DNA of 64,000 bases. It comes from Mycteria americana (lineage: Eukaryota > Chordata > Aves > Ciconiiformes > Ciconiidae). Shown piece by piece: positions 32,401-43,900 of this stretch (positions are counted from its first letter, which is position 1; the number at the start of each line of letters is the position of its first letter). Made by a program: the position numbers and the translations under genes. The notes beneath the pieces are model-generated. The model saw nothing but the letters and a program-made list of their open reading frames with translations, was not told the origin of the DNA and ran no database searches. The DNA lies in the NCBI RefSeq assembly GCF_035582795.1, contig NC_134390.1, forward strand, positions 2,619,560 through 2,683,559. Reading direction: 5' to 3'.

Positions 32401-35091
32401 ATGGCCCTGCCCCGCACGCTGGGGGAGCTGCAGCTGTACCGGGTGCTGCAGCGCGCCAACCTGCTGGGCTACTACGAGACCTTCATCCAGCAAGGGGGGG
32501 ACGACGTGCAGCAGCTCTGCGAGGCGGGCGAGGAGGAATTCCTGGAGATCATGGCGCTGGTGGGCATGGCCACCAAACCCCTGCACGTCCGCCGCCTCCA
32601 GAAGGCCCTGCGCGAGTGGGCCTCCAACCCGGGGCTCTTCAGCCAGCCCGTCTCAGCCGTGCCCGTCAGCAGCATCCCCCTCTTCAAGCTCTCCGAGGCC
32701 GGTGGGCGCAAGGCGCTCAGCAACGGGCACGCCAGCCCCGGCGAGGCTGCGGGCAAGGGGGGAAGCAGCGCTGGGACGCCCCCGGCCCGCAGCCCCACAG
32801 AGCCGGGGGAGAAGCTGTCGCCGTCGGCGGCCCCACCGTGGCCAGGGAGGAGCACCCCCGAGTCGGAGGGCGGTGGGGATGAGGAGCCGGGCGGTCCCCC
32901 CTTCTCCCCAGGCGGGAGCGGCGGCGAGCAGCCGGCGGGCGTGGAGGCGCTGGAGCCAGAGCTGGCGCGGACAGTGGCAGAAAGCGTGGAGCGGCTGCTG
33001 CAGAGCTGCCCCCGGAGCGGCGAGGCCGAGCTGCGGGCGCTGATGAAGCTCAACAAGAAGCTGGCCAAGGCCGTGGGGCACATCTTCCAGCTGGAGGATG
33101 GCGACCGGCACAAGGAGGAGGAGATCCGCCGGCACAGCGCGATTTACGGCCGCGGCGAGGCCCGGCGCCGCGAGGGCAAGCAGCTCACCCTGCACGAGGT
33201 GGGCGGCGTGGTGGGGTCCGTGCTCGAAGGTCCCGGGGATGTGCTGGCTCAGGGCGGGGGCCGGGGTGGCTCTGGAGGTGGAGGGGGAAGACGGGCTCTG
33301 GCCTGGGGAGGACGTTGGGGTGGGAGCTCCAGCACGGAGTGGGTGGGAGCCAGGGTCCGCTCCTGCCCAGGCAGCGTCCGCCCACCTGGAGCAGACGCTG
33401 CCTTTGCCGTGGGGTCCCGTGCGGTCCCCTGCCGTCCCCATCCCTGCTCACGCATCGTCTCTGCCTTCAGCTCATCATCAATGAGGCAGCCGCCCAGTTC
33501 TGCCTGCGGGACAACTCACTGCTGCTGCGGCGTGTCGAGCTCTTCTCGCTCTCGCGGCAGGTTGCACGGGAGAGCACCTACCTGTCCTCGCTCAAGGTCG
33601 CCAGGTGAGCCCGGACCCAGCAAACCCTCTCCTCGCAGGCTGGGGGGGCTGGCCGTCACCCCCTCGAGCCGCACCGCAACCCAGCGCTTCTGGATGGGGA
33701 TGGGACCCCGCGTCCCCAAGTTCCCCTTTCCCTCGCGTGGGCTGTTTTCTGCCTGACCTCGGAGGTGTGGGATGGCTGGGGTGCCAGGCACTGGGGGGGT
33801 GCCAGGCACTGGGGGTGATGCTGCGGGGGATGCCCCATCCCTTGCCCCTTTCCCCCAAAGCCCCTGCCCACCGGGTGCCACGGCCGGGCTGCCTTTTCCC
33901 TTTGCTCTCCAGCTGCTCCCCCTTTTTGCCACCCCCGGCTCCATCTGCGCCAAAGCCCCGAGCCGCACCATCCCGCTGCCCCGCCCTGCCCGGGCGGCCG
34001 CCCACGCCTGCCGCCGTGGCTGGCGCTGCCCGCAGCGTGGCAGGAGGCCGGGCGGGCATGCCTGTCGCGAGGCCTCTGCGCGGCCGCCCCCGCGCCTGAC
34101 GCGGCCCCTTCTCCTCCCCCTGCACAGGGCGCATCCCGAGGAGAGCGGAGCCACCGCAGCCAAGCGGCTCAAGCAGGAGGTGGGTACGCACCCAGGGGCG
34201 CGGGGGGCGCGCACCCACACGCACGGGGGTGCAGGTGCAGGGGGGTGCACGTGCGCGTGCAGGTGTGCACACCTGTGAGCGCGGGCGGGCGCTCGCCCAC
34301 GCGCGGGCGGGACGGTGCAGCCTGCCCGGGGCTGCCGTGCTGGCTCGGGCAGGCGGCGAGGGGCTCCAGGGCGGTGGCTGTGGGGCTGGTGCTTTGTGCG
34401 CAGCCGTGGGCATCCATGGGGCCCTGTGCTCAGCCACGCGCTCCTGGCAGGCAGGAGAGCAGAGCCGCCCTGAGCTGCTGCCGCTGGGGCCGGAGGCCCC
34501 CGGGGCTGCATACCGAGCCAGCCTGGAGGAGGACGCAGCCAGCCTCTCTGGGGAGAGCCTCGACGGCCACTTGCAGGGTGAGTGGGGGCCCCTTCTCTTC
34601 CCCGGGCACCTGTGGGCAGGTGTTGGCCGGCCGCCCCCCCAGCCCCTCGGCACTGACTCTCACCCTTCTCTCTGGAGCAGTGGGGGCTTGTCCCCGGCTG
34701 ACGCCGCCGCCCGGTGCGGCCCCCGATGTGCCCCTCGGCCTCCCCCCCCACGGGCTCTGGAGTCGCCACATCCTCCAGCAGACGCTGATGGACGAGGGGC
34801 TGCGCCTGGCCCGGCTGGTCTCGCATGAGCGCGTGGGGCGGCTCAGCCCCTGCCTGCCGGGGAAGCCCCCAGGCCCAGGTGAGTCCCCGCGGGGCTGGGG
34901 TGGGGTTTGCCGTGGGCAGGGGGGCATCCAGATGGCACAGCTTCCTTCTCCCTACGGAAGCGGTGCCCTGACACCGTCTCCCACCTCTCCCCACAGAGTT
35001 TGAGGATGGGCTGGCCGAACGGGGTCCTCCAGCCCCCCCGGACCCGCCCCGTGGCACCATCAAGGTGGAACAGGAGACCAGCCGTCAGTGA
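32401..35091 (+). CDS. NAB2: NGFI-A (EGR) binding protein 2
   Basis: Six coding exons, 1404 nt, 467 aa: 32401-33198, 33471-33604, 34128-34183, 34455-34577, 34681-34878, 34997-35091. The N terminus MALPRTLGELQLYRVLQRAN is the NCD1 domain (about residues 1-80), which binds the R1 inhibitory region of EGR proteins and multimerises. After a proline/serine-rich spacer, NCD2 (about 180-310) includes LMKLNKKLAKAVGHIFQLED and INEAAAQFCLRDN. The C-terminal repression region has SLEEDAASLSGESLDGHLQ and WSRHILQQTLMDEGLRLARL and ends with IKVEQETSRQ, a likely SUMO acceptor site. NAB2 is a nuclear corepressor of EGR1-3 that recruits NuRD. Human NAB2 is 525 aa because of an N-terminal extension and longer spacers. 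Phases agree at all junctions and no breaks are seen. Tail-to-tail with STAT6. Confidence 0.96.
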
Positions 35092-36132
35092 GGCCCTTGC
35101 AGCCCCCACCACCATTAATGAAGCAATAACGTGCTGGGGGACGGCTGCCGGCGTCGTGGCGGCGGTGCTCCGGGTGCGGGGAGCCGGCGAGGGCTTGGCC
35201 ACAGCCCCCCCCAGGGCCCCGTCCCCCCCTGCACTGACGCTCTGGTTACCTCAGCCGCGGTGGGACGCGCCTCCCCGCAGCAGCAATACCCTCATCCCCA
35301 CCAGGCTCTGGGCCCCCGCTGCCCCCCCCCCGGGGCTGGGAAGCCCTCGATGGACTCGAGCCCACTGTACAGACCCTCCTGCCTGCACCAGGCTGCCCGG
35401 CCCCCCCGTCGGCTCACCCCTCCTGCTGACCGTCCCCCCGGGCCGCTTCGGGCAGGCGAGCTGCATCCCCCGGCCCCGTCACCGTGCAGGGACAGGCGCT
35501 TCGCCACTGGCACACGAGCTGCGCGCAGCACCGCGTGCTCCTGCGTCAGCGCTGCCACCCACGCCGGGCACACGGTGCCGGCGCGCACGCCCCCGCGCAG
35601 ACCCCCGCAGCGCCCACGCTCCAGCCGCCAGCCCCCCTCCCCGCAGCACGCACGTGCGAGCGCATCGTGCACACGCATTGCAACACCCCCCCCCCCCCCC
35701 CGCAGCACGGCACCGTCTGCGTGCAGCGGTTCAGCTGTACATACCCCTGCAGCAACCACAGCTCAGCGACAACGCGCCCCCCGCACGCACGCCCGCAGCT
35801 CCCCGCGCGCCTGCAGCACCCCGCACCCCCCTGCCTCCACTCGCCCCCAATTACCTGCGTGCACTGCCACGCATGGTCCCTGTGCCGTGGGGCGTCACAC
35901 GTGCGCGCCCCCTCCCGGCACAAAGCAGGCGGCGTTTGACGGGCACTGGGGCAGTGCTGCCCCCCCCAGCCCCTCGGGGTCCCTCCTGCCCCCCCCCCCG
36001 CCCCCCCCATTTCCGCGAGCTGTGCCCAGCCCCGGGGTCCCCCACCCCTTAGGACTGTGTGGTGTCTTTTTAGAGCATTAGCAACTCCTCCTTTGTAACG
36101 TGTACAGTAGATTATTTATTTTGTTATTTTGG

Positions 36133-36138
36133 AATAAA
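36133..36138 (+). terminator. NAB2: Poly(A) signal AATAAA of NAB2
   Basis: GGAATAAAAC in an AT-rich patch (36100-36160) that is the only such patch downstream of NAB2. It lies three bases from the opposing STAT6 signal. Confidence 0.85.
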
Positions 36139-36140
36139 AC

Positions 36141-36146
36141 TTTATT
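36141..36146 (-). terminator. STAT6: Poly(A) signal AATAAA of STAT6
   Basis: TTTATT on the plus strand reads AATAAA on the minus strand. A second copy is at 36115-36120. Both lie in the same short AT-rich patch as the NAB2 signal. The STAT6 3' UTR would then run from 36762 down to about 36100, and the two transcripts overlap tail-to-tail by a few tens of bases. Confidence 0.75.
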
Positions 36147-36762
36147 TTATGGCTTATCTTCCTGCCCCCAGGCTCCCTCTCCCTGCTGCGGCCCCACTCC
36201 AGGCGGGGGGGGGGGGCAGCTCACAACCCCCAAAGCAAGCGCCGACTGCGGGTGTGTGAGGGGCCCCTCCACCCCGGACCAGTGCAGGGGGTCCCAGCAG
36301 CCCCCGGCTCAGGGGGGGTAGGCCTCATCGTGCACCGGGCTGGCACGTCTGCCCCAGCGTGTTTCCCGCTGCCGCCTCCCGCCCCCGCAGCTGACTCATC
36401 CCGGCCCCCGCGGGGCTGAGCCCGGCAGCGTGGGCTGGGGGCACTGCGCTCGGCTGCGGGCACCCCCCACGCAGGTCGGGGCCCCTGTGCCTGCACCCGC
36501 ACCCTGTCACCCGCCGCCTCCCAGGACTGCGGACCCCAGCAGCGGCGTGGGCGGGCAGCAGCTCTGTACTCCAAAGTGCAGCGTATACACAAGGGGGGAG
36601 GCAGGGTGTTACCCAAAGTGCTACCCCCCCCCCGGAAAACCCCCCCCTCCCCTGGCAGAGTTTCCACCCCAGCACAAGTCATATCAAGTCCAGGAACCCA
36701 GACAAGGCTGGGGGGAGGGGGGGCCACAGTCCGACGTCCCCCCCAGCAGCCCCACAGCCTCC

Positions 36763-37996
36763 TCACGCGTGCCCTGGCCGGACGCTGTCATCCCACCGAG
36801 ACTCCCCCAGCCCCCAGCAAGAGGCGTTGGGGCTGGGGTACCCGCTGCGCTGCAGGGGGGGCGTGAAGGGGGCACACAGCGCAGGGCCCTCCAGGGACAT
36901 CTCCTGCAGGAACTGGTCGAAGTCCGAGCTGGGTGGCAGGTCCATGCTGGGCGGCATCCTGGGGAGAGAGGCGGCAGGGTGAGTCGGGGCAGCCCCCCCT
37001 GACCCCCCTGCTGACCGCCCCTGCTTACCACCTTGGGGAGCTCTGCAGCGGCGGGTCCACCATCGGTGTGAACGGGGCCAGTTCGGGCATCTCCTCGTCC
37101 TGCGGCTCTGGCGAGGGGCCCCCGGACAGCAGCTGCGAGGCCTCCCCCGTCACATACTGGTTGGGCATGAAGGGCCTGGGGAGCAAAGAATGGGGGGGTC
37201 TGATGTAGGCCACGGGGCACCTCCCTGCCCCCAGGGTGCTCGCTAGCCCCAAGGCACGGGGGGGAAGTGCTTAGTCTGGGGGGCTGGGGTGGGTCTCCTT
37301 GTAGGGAGCACCAGTAGTGGAGAGCACTGGGAGCACTGGTCAGCTGGGGAAGGTCCCTCCAGGTCTGCTCGCCCCGGAGCGGCGGGAGAAGGGGGGGCAG
37401 GACAGGGTGCCCCTCTCCAGCCATGTGCCAGGTCTTACAAGGGGTTCCTAAAGGCAAGGTCTTGGCAGCGGGGCAGCGCGGGGTCCATGACCAGGGACGG
37501 CGAGAGCATCGGTGACGTGCTGCGGGGAGGAGGAGCAGGAGCACTTAGAGGTGGGGGAAACACCACCTGGCCGTGCCTGGGGGCAGTGGGGGGCCCGCCC
37601 TGCCCCCTGCCCTGAGCCAGCACCGCTCCTACCTGGGAAAGGAGGACCCGAGGTTGTCGGAGACCATCATGCTGATGTTGCTCTCACCTGCAGGGTAGCC
37701 CGTGGGGATGGGCTGGGGGCAGAAGGGAGCAGGGGGGCTGCAAGCACAGACATGGAGGGGTTAGCATCTGAGGGTGTTCTCCACCACAGCCCCCTCCCAC
37801 CCCAGCACATGCCGGCAGAGCCGGTCTGCCTCTGCCCAGGGCACGGCTGGGCACAGAGCCCAGCACTCACCAGATGGGGCTGAGCACCGACTGCAGGCTC
37901 TCGGGGTGCAGCTCAGGCTGCAGAACGGGCAGGCTGAACATCTGAGCCTGGGGGGCCTCGAGGGGGCCCCCCGCAGCGCTCTGGGGCTGCTGGTCC
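36763..37996 (-). other. STAT6: STAT6 exons 18-22: transactivation tail
   Basis: Exons 37996-37871, 37737-37633, 37519-37439, 37175-37032 (or 37029) and 36958-36763, about 217 residues. The tail is proline, glutamine and acidic-rich and ends [12 protein letters not shown]. Near the end [14 protein letters not shown] seems to occupy the place of human TEQDLTKLLLEG, so the LxxLL coactivator motif is not kept as such. Sequence similarity to human is low in this part, as is usual for STAT tails. Confidence 0.85.
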
Positions 37997-40900
37997 CTGC
38001 AAAAGTGCATCGCCCCATCAGCACAGGCAGGACTCGCGCGCTTCGAGGTCCGGCCTCCAAAGAGGCACACGTGCAAGCCAGCGCTCGCTCACGGAGAGGG
38101 CGGTGTGCTCGCAGACATGCTCCGCTGCAGCTCAGGATACCCGCGGGGGATTCCTTGCTCCCAAGCACATCCCCATTTTGCCCGGTCAGAAGTCCCCCCA
38201 CCCAGCAGCAATGCGTGGTCCGGCCCGGTGAGGTCTGCAAGCCCCAGGCCGGTGCAGCTCAGCCCTGCGGAGGGCAGCGCCTGTGCGCACACCTCCGGCC
38301 CGGCCACGGCCTCACACGCACACCCACCTTTCGCTTTCCACTGTCATCTTGATGGCAGTGGAGACGTAGCCCCGGCCGTCCTTGCCTGTCTGCTCTTCTG
38401 CTCGGAGAGGAGAAGCACCCATGAACCACCAGCCCAGCACAGGGCCATGCCGTGCCAACCCTCTTTGCTGGCACTGGCCACCCCTGCAAGCTCTGGGGCC
38501 AGCAGGACCCGGGTGGGACCCAAACCCCTCTTCCTTCCAACCCTCCCCCCCCCCGCTTCTCCCCGCAGCATCGCTGGGGAGGCAGATGTGAAGCCCAGGG
38601 CCCATCTCTGCTCCCACCCACTCACTGTTGTAGTGACTCCCGAACGCCTGGTCCTTGGGGGTGTTGGGGTAGAGGTTGCGGAGCTGCCCCAGGTCGCGGA
38701 TGCGGTCGCCGAGAGACCGGATGGACAGGTCCTTGGCAGAGAAGGGCTGGATGTTCTCCACCTGGCCGGACCCTGTGGGGAGACACGGCACAGGGCTCCG
38801 TCGCCTCGTCCCCATAACACCCGACGTCCCCAGGCCGTGACGACACCTCCCCTTCACAGCACTGAGAGCAGCCACTGTCCCCCCATCTCACCGTCCTTGC
38901 CCCGGATGACGTGAGCGATAGTGACACCCCCGATCTCTGAGTCACTGAAGCGGAGCAGGAAGGTCCCGTCAGGCTCCGTGCTCAGGAGTTTGCAGACGTA
39001 CTGCTTGCTGATGAAGCCGATGATGAGCCTGGAGGGATGGACAGATGGAGAGTGGGCCAGCGCCAGGGTGGAGGGGTGGGAGCAGGACTCCCCAGGTCTG
39101 GCCCCGGAGCAGCCATGAAAACCTGCTTGGCCCCTGGCCACCCACCTGTCTGACCAGTAACTTTTGAGGCATCTCTTGGTGAGGTCGAGGACTCCATCAA
39201 ACCACTGCCAGAAGGTGAATCCCCGACCAGGCAGGATCTCCTGGGGCAGAGAGAAGGGTGTGAGGCTCCCCAGGGCCACGCAGGCCCCTGCCCACCCTGG
39301 CCAGCCCTCCCAGTAACCTTGTTGAACTGGGCCCAGGAGACACTGCGGCTCTGGAAGTCCTCGAGGCTGGCGCTGTGGTCGTTAAAGATCTTCTGGGCCA
39401 GGAAGAAGTAGTGCTCCTTGAGAAGCCCCTTGGTGGTCTGCACCTCCGCCATGAACTTCAGGTTCAGCGTATCGCACATCTTCTCCCAAGGCACCCGCTC
39501 GGCCACCACAAAGGGCACCCGGTCCTGCGGCAGGGCCAGACGGCATCAGGACAGAGGCTCACCCGCCGCCCTGTCCCAGCCCACCGCATCCCACCCGCGT
39601 GCCGGGGTTCCCGCCCCAGCCTGCCGGCCGTTCCCATCCCACAGCCGGACCCAACCCCAGCGTCCCAGCAGCTCCTTTTCTCGCCCTGTGGCCCTTCCCT
39701 CTGGCTTGTAGCACTCACAATCTCGGAAAAGGCGTTATCCCACAGCACGGTTGCTTTGGCGTTATTGTCCTGGTTCCCGTGGACGATGACCACGATGGGC
39801 AGAGACAGGACCTGGGGGCAGAGAGCGGCCCTCCCTCAGCCCCAAGGCCTCCCCAGGTGAAGCGGGGCTGGCTGCCCCGGGACCGTCTGAGGGGCTCTGC
39901 ACCGAGCTGTCCGGGACAGGGCCTGGGCATCCCACGGAGGAAGGCTCAGCACTGCCCAGCCCCGTCCCGCGGGAGAGGGGCCGGTACCTGGAGGTGGACG
40001 GAGAGGTTGCTGGGGGTCAGGGCCACGGTGGTGCTGAATAGGACGGCACACTTCTCCTCCGTCACTGACTCGGATCCCTTCCGCTCACAGCGCTTGATCT
40101 TCTTCAGCAGCTAGGGAGGGGAGAGCTGAGCGTCACCCCTGGACAAGCACCGGCCTTGAAGCCCCCAGCCCTCCCCTGGGGCCTCCCAGCACCCCAGCGG
40201 AGCCCCCAGCCCATCCCACGGCCCCTGTGTGGCCCCTCACCAATGGCACTCACCACGTTCTTGAAGTTGGCACAGCAGGTCCCACTGGTGGGGTTGGTCT
40301 CCAGGGCCACCACGTTATGCATGATCTCCCCCGTGCTCTCGCTGGGCAGAGGAGGGGGTCGGGGGGGGCGGCGGCGGCATGGCAGCCCCCTCGCCCCTGC
40401 GCTGGCCGGCCGGCCGCTCACCTGAGGGTGTTGCTGTAGGCGCTGAGCGCCAGCTCCCGCGCCTGCTTCTCCGTCACCATGTCGGCCCGCACCATGTAGG
40501 GCTTGGCTGACGCCTTCAGCAGCTGGGGGCCCAGCAGGAACCGCACGCTCGCCTGGAACTTGGTCTGGGTCTTCAGCACCTGCGGGGGCTGCTTCTCCAC
40601 CAGGAAGGAGCTGGGGGACAAGGGGAGACAATGGTGCCTGGCACAACACCCCCGCCAGCTCTGCCGCCGACCTCTGCAGACCCACCTCGCCCCTCTGCCA
40701 CCACGGCCCCCCCACCCATTACCTCTTGACCAGGCTGGATAACACTTCGTTGAACCGCTCCAGGAGCCGGGGCAGCAGCTCAGCCCCCAGCTCCGTGCTT
40801 GCCGCCATCACCTGCTGGTGCAGCTGGAAGTAAACCTCGACCAGGCTCTCGCACCTGCCGAGGGAACCACGGGGAAAGGGGCAGCCTCAGCCAAAGCAGA

Positions 40901-43900
40901 GCTGGGCCACCACTCTCCCAGAGCCCCTCAAGCCAGTGGGCTCCCCGCTCCCAGGGGAGCAGAGGGGGCAGGAGAGTCGCTCTGGGTCCCCCGTCTCTCC
41001 CCCGTGTCACCTCACCTCTTCTGCAGCGGAGCTAGGTTCTCCTCAAAGAGGGCCCCATTCCCCGCCAGCTGCTGCTGCCTCTTCCAGATTTGGATCCTCT
41101 TCAGTACCTGCTGCTTGGCTGCCTCCAGCTCTTTCACGGCCTCCAGGATCAGGGTGGGCAGCTCCTGGGGGGCAGCACTGGCCGTGGGGCTCTGCACTGT
41201 GCTGTCTCCCCAGCAGAGACCTGCAGCCCTACGCTGTCCCCCCCCAGGGCACCGAGACCCCCAGCCCTGCACTGCCTCGCCACCCCAGAGCTTGGTTTAC
41301 ACCTTCTCCGGCAGGCAGGACTGCCGGCTTTCCCCCTAGTGCCCCAGACCCCCACTCACGCTCTCCGGGGGTTTCGTGTCTGTCTTCAGCTGTGGGTCCC
41401 GCGTGTTCAGCTGCCGAGAGGCTGGGGAGGAAGGATGGGGGCGGCCCCGTTAGCGCAGGGAGCCGGTGTCTGTATCGCACTGCCCAGCACCCCGGGGGGC
41501 ACGCCACCTTTGCTGCGCCCCATGGCAGACCCACACCAAGCAGGGACCCCTCCTCACCTGCAGGGCCGTCCCGCAGCACCTGGATCTCGTGGACGCGGTG
41601 CTGCAGCCGCTGCAGCCCCAGACTGAACTTCAGCTCCTCCTGCCGCCGGTGGAAGCTGAGGGGCAGGTGGCGGTCCTGGGGCAGAGCAGAGCAGGGTGAG
41701 AGGGGCCCGGAGCCGGCCCCGCGCCTTGGGGCGGCCCGGGAGGGGGGCAGGGACCACGCACCCTCTTGAGCACAGCGGCCTTCTCGCCCTCCAGGATCGC
41801 TTTCAGGATGGCCACCAGCCGCAGCGGGTCCCGCCGGTAGGCGTTCTGTGGGGGAGCCGAGCCCAGGGCGTTAGCGAGGCAGGACACACGCACCCCAGCC
41901 CTGGCCCCCTCCCACCCCATTCCTGCGTTTCAGGCCCCTTCCCACAATGAACGGTGCTAAGTCAGATGGGTTTCATGACCTACGGCGCGGGACAGACCAC
42001 AACTTGCTGCTACTCTGACAGAGCTATTTCCAGCTTTAAAACCACTTTAAACTGTGCATTAAAAAAATATGAATCAACTTAAAAAAAAAAAAATCAAAAC
42101 AAAGCAAATTCTCTATTTCTGCAAGCATCTCCTCGAGACCTGCCAGCCTGAGACCTGGTGAAGATTCTCCCAGCTGCCCTGGCCCAGGTAGATCAATGCT
42201 TTCCACGGAAAACAGGGAGAGGAATTTCCCTGCTGGCTCCGGTTCCCCACGCCCTGTGCCAGCTCCTCCAGCCTTGCGCATTTCCCAAATTAGCTACTTC
42301 CCAAAACAGCAGCAGAGCACAACAGCGAACTGCCGGACGGCGTGCTCAGCAGCTTCCCGTGCTGGCCGGGAGGCAGCTCCGCAACCGACCCCCTGGACTC
42401 CCCGCATCTGCCCCACATCCGCCCCACATCCCGACGTAGCCCTGGCAGCCTCAGGCAGGGACGGGGGCTCTGCTGGGGCAGACCCTGCCAGCCCTGGGGT
42501 TCAGGGGACAAAAGGCCCAGGTCTGGTCTCCCACCAGCCAGTTTCCCACCCCACTCCCCCCAGCCGCTTCCCTGGCCCTGTGTTCACCCATCTCGTGGGA
42601 GAGCACCCAGCTCCCACCGCCCACGCCACCAACACCCAGCGCTTCCGCTGCCCTCCCTGGAGAGTGGCCGCCGCCGCTCGGCCGGGCTCGGAAGCAGCAG
42701 GGAGCTTGGGAGAAATGAGGGTTGGCTGTTACGGGATGAGGAACAGCAGGAGGAAGGAACATGGGAGGGTGGCTCTTGAACATTTTAAATAAAAAAACCT
42801 AAGCTGAAACATCTGCGCATTTCCCTACAACAATTTCAGAAAGCAAGCAACAGTCTGGTTTTGGAAAGTTACCATGTTCCCCAGAAGTTATGACTAAAGC
42901 TGACCCCTTCCCAAATGTTGTATATTAAAAATGTCTGTTACCAAAAAAGCAGGGCTTTTTCAACCAGAATGGGGCTCTGGGAGCGAGCACCAGTCAGCCC
43001 TTACGGTAAGAGCTTCGCTGGCAGGAGAGAGAGTACAGGGTTTAAATCTGCAATCACAGAGGGTGGAAGAGAGACAGAGAGCAATTCAAACAGACCTTGA
43101 TAAAGAGAAACAGCCTAGAAAAAGAAACCCAGCACGTACATGCACACACGGCAGGAGGAAATGCAGCACAACACATGGCACGGAGGAAGGAGAAATCAAA
43201 CGCTCAAGCAGAAAATGGGGAACATCTGGCGAGGCAGCTGCCCGGGTGCTGGTAGCCGGGGGCGAGCGGAGCTGTGGGCCTTGGGGGGCCAACGCACATG
43301 GGGGGCTCCCCACGGGGTCAGGGTCCGGCATGGGGCCTGGGAGGACATGGCCATGGGGGGCAGCTCCCTGGGGGCCGCCGGCCACTGAAGGGGTTGCAGA
43401 ACCGCGGCAGCGAGGGGAAGCTGGAAAGCTCAGCGGGCGGCGAGGGGGGGGAGCCAAGGGGAACCGCAATCATGGCTGTGACAGCCTGACTGCTGCGGTG
43501 AGCTGGGGGTCAGCCCTGGGACGCAAACAAACCCCCTCCATCTCCCTGAAGTGCCCCAAAAACCCCAGTCGCTGAGTCCACACAAGCTTGTTGCTCACGG
43601 ACGGCGCTGGCCTTGAAACAGGTGTCAAGGGGGGACCAGCTCATAGCATCAGCCCCTTCGAGCGGTGCTTGAACCAGCGAATCCGAAGCATAAAATAATC
43701 AAATCTTCCTTGGCAGCCAGCCACGATCCCAGCGCAACACAGCCCCGAGGGTCCCCATGTCTGGCCCCCACGCACCTCGATGCTGCTGACTTGCTGGAGG
43801 ATCTGGCACTGCTGCCCGTCGCTGCCAGCAGCGCTGCGGAGCTTCTCCAGCATGGCTGAGAGCATCCCGCTGGCCATGCTGGTGCAGAAGGCGTCTGAGC

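Larger units (their letters stand above)
35092..36160 (+). other. NAB2: NAB2 3' UTR
   Basis: C-rich sequence with poly-C runs near 35687-35702 and 35991-36008, from the stop codon (35089-35091) to just past AATAAA at 36133-36138. No coding signal. Confidence 0.75.

Noticed and set aside
33999-34302. CGCCCACGC words in NAB2 introns (33999-34007, 34294-34302) as EGR sites
   Set aside because: Exact EGR-type words, but such words are frequent in GC-rich DNA and there is no further support here; the upstream site at 30011 is listed instead.
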